Source of the DNA: RGIG3009 sp045595445
GTDB taxonomy: Bacteria > Bacillota > Clostridia > Oscillospirales > Acutalibacteraceae
DNA length: 6,704 nt
Direction: 5' to 3'
Assembly (NCBI GenBank): GCA_045595445.1
Contig: JAZOAK010000043.1
Span: 1-6,704 of the forward strand
Below, piece by piece: positions 6,393-6,704 of the stretch. The translations under genes and the position numbers were made by a program. Every line of letters begins with the position of its first letter. The first letter of the stretch is position 1. Under the pieces are notes generated by a model that had not been told where the DNA came from, ran no database searches, and was given only the letters and a program-made list of their open reading frames with translations.

Positions 6393-6704
6393 ATGAAATA
6401 TATGATTGGTTGTAACTACTGGGGATCTAAATACGGAACGGATATGTGGAAGTATTGGGACGAGGAATCGGTTCGTAAAGATCTGGAACTCGTGTCGCAG
6501 TACGGTGTTACGCATATGCGCGTGTTCCCCAACTGGCGCGATTTCCAGCCCATTCATTTGGTACAACAATGCAAAGGCGAGTTCCAACAATACCGCTTTG
6601 CAGATGATAAGAAGATTGACGACGAATTCGGTCTGGATATGGAACAAATCGAGCATTTCCGTTCGTTTTGTAAAATGGCAGAAGCCAACAACATCAAACT
6701 GGTC
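6393..6704 (+). CDS. GH5-like clan GH-A glycoside hydrolase, first 104 residues (3' end outside window)
   Basis: This open frame runs off the right edge. It starts MKYMIGCNYWGSKYG, followed by MWKYWDEESVRKDLELV and GVTHMRVFPNWRDFQP. These are the first strand, helix and second strand of a GH5-type TIM barrel, as in cellulase- and mannanase-like enzymes (a GxNYW opening, then a Dl-x-l-x-x-G-V-x-x-x-R-x-F pattern). The opening resembles the barrel start of the large glycosidase (GINYWP near residue 416), so both belong to clan GH-A. The catalytic glutamates lie beyond the window. Only about four residues precede the first barrel strand, so there is no signal peptide and the enzyme should be cytoplasmic. 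The gap from the SIS gene is 13 bases. Family and substrate (mannoside, glucoside or other) cannot be fixed from this fragment. Confidence 0.82.
   Translation, partial: MKYMIGCNYWGSKYGTDMWKYWDEESVRKDLELVSQYGVTHMRVFPNWRDFQPIHLVQQCKGEFQQYRFADDKKIDDEFGLDMEQIEHFRSFCKMAEANNIKLV

Noticed and set aside
1..6704. Mobile element, CRISPR array or defence system
   Set aside because: No transposase, integrase, repeat-spacer array or defence-type domains were seen. The only extended repetition is the paralogous glycosidase pair.

Overview
The window looks like part of a carbohydrate-utilisation locus from a Firmicutes-type bacterium, probably a gut or anaerobic Clostridia relative. This lineage call is inference. 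It rests on strong AAGGAG-type ribosome binding sites, sigma-A-like promoters, U-tailed hairpin termination, a roughly balanced base composition (judged by eye), and gene families typical of such loci: clan GH-A glycosidases, an AraC-type regulator, a ROK kinase and a SIS isomerase. No rRNA, tRNA, CRISPR or mobile element was seen.

Left block (1-3892, plus strand): the 3' end of one large glycoside hydrolase is followed 18 bases later by a complete 998-residue paralogue. The last 291 residues of the two align without a gap at about 72% identity (hand count). The complete protein has a glutamine-amidotransferase-like N-terminal domain, an Ig-like linker domain, a GH-A TIM barrel with candidate catalytic Glu533 and Glu693, and a beta-rich C-terminal domain. 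It has no signal peptide, so it should act in the cytoplasm on imported oligosaccharides.

Middle (3898-4737): a hairpin that can terminate transcription in both directions separates the glycosidase operon from a convergent AraC-family regulator on the minus strand. The regulator's stop codon lies in the hairpin's T-tract.

Right block (4738-6704): a 102-base intergenic region holds two divergent promoters with overlapping -35 boxes and an inverted repeat over them. The rightward promoter drives a ROK sugar kinase, a GmhA-like SIS isomerase that overlaps it by 11 bases, and a GH5-like glycosidase cut off by the window edge.

Proposed working model (inference): a sugar or oligosaccharide enters by a transporter outside the window and is cut in the cytoplasm by the three GH-A enzymes. 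The released monosaccharide is phosphorylated by the ROK kinase and isomerised by the SIS protein, and the AraC protein senses the sugar and controls the locus. The substrate cannot be read from the sequence. The points most worth pursuing are the kinase-isomerase pair with no recognised standard pathway, the unusual domain order of the large glycosidases, and the compact divergent control region.
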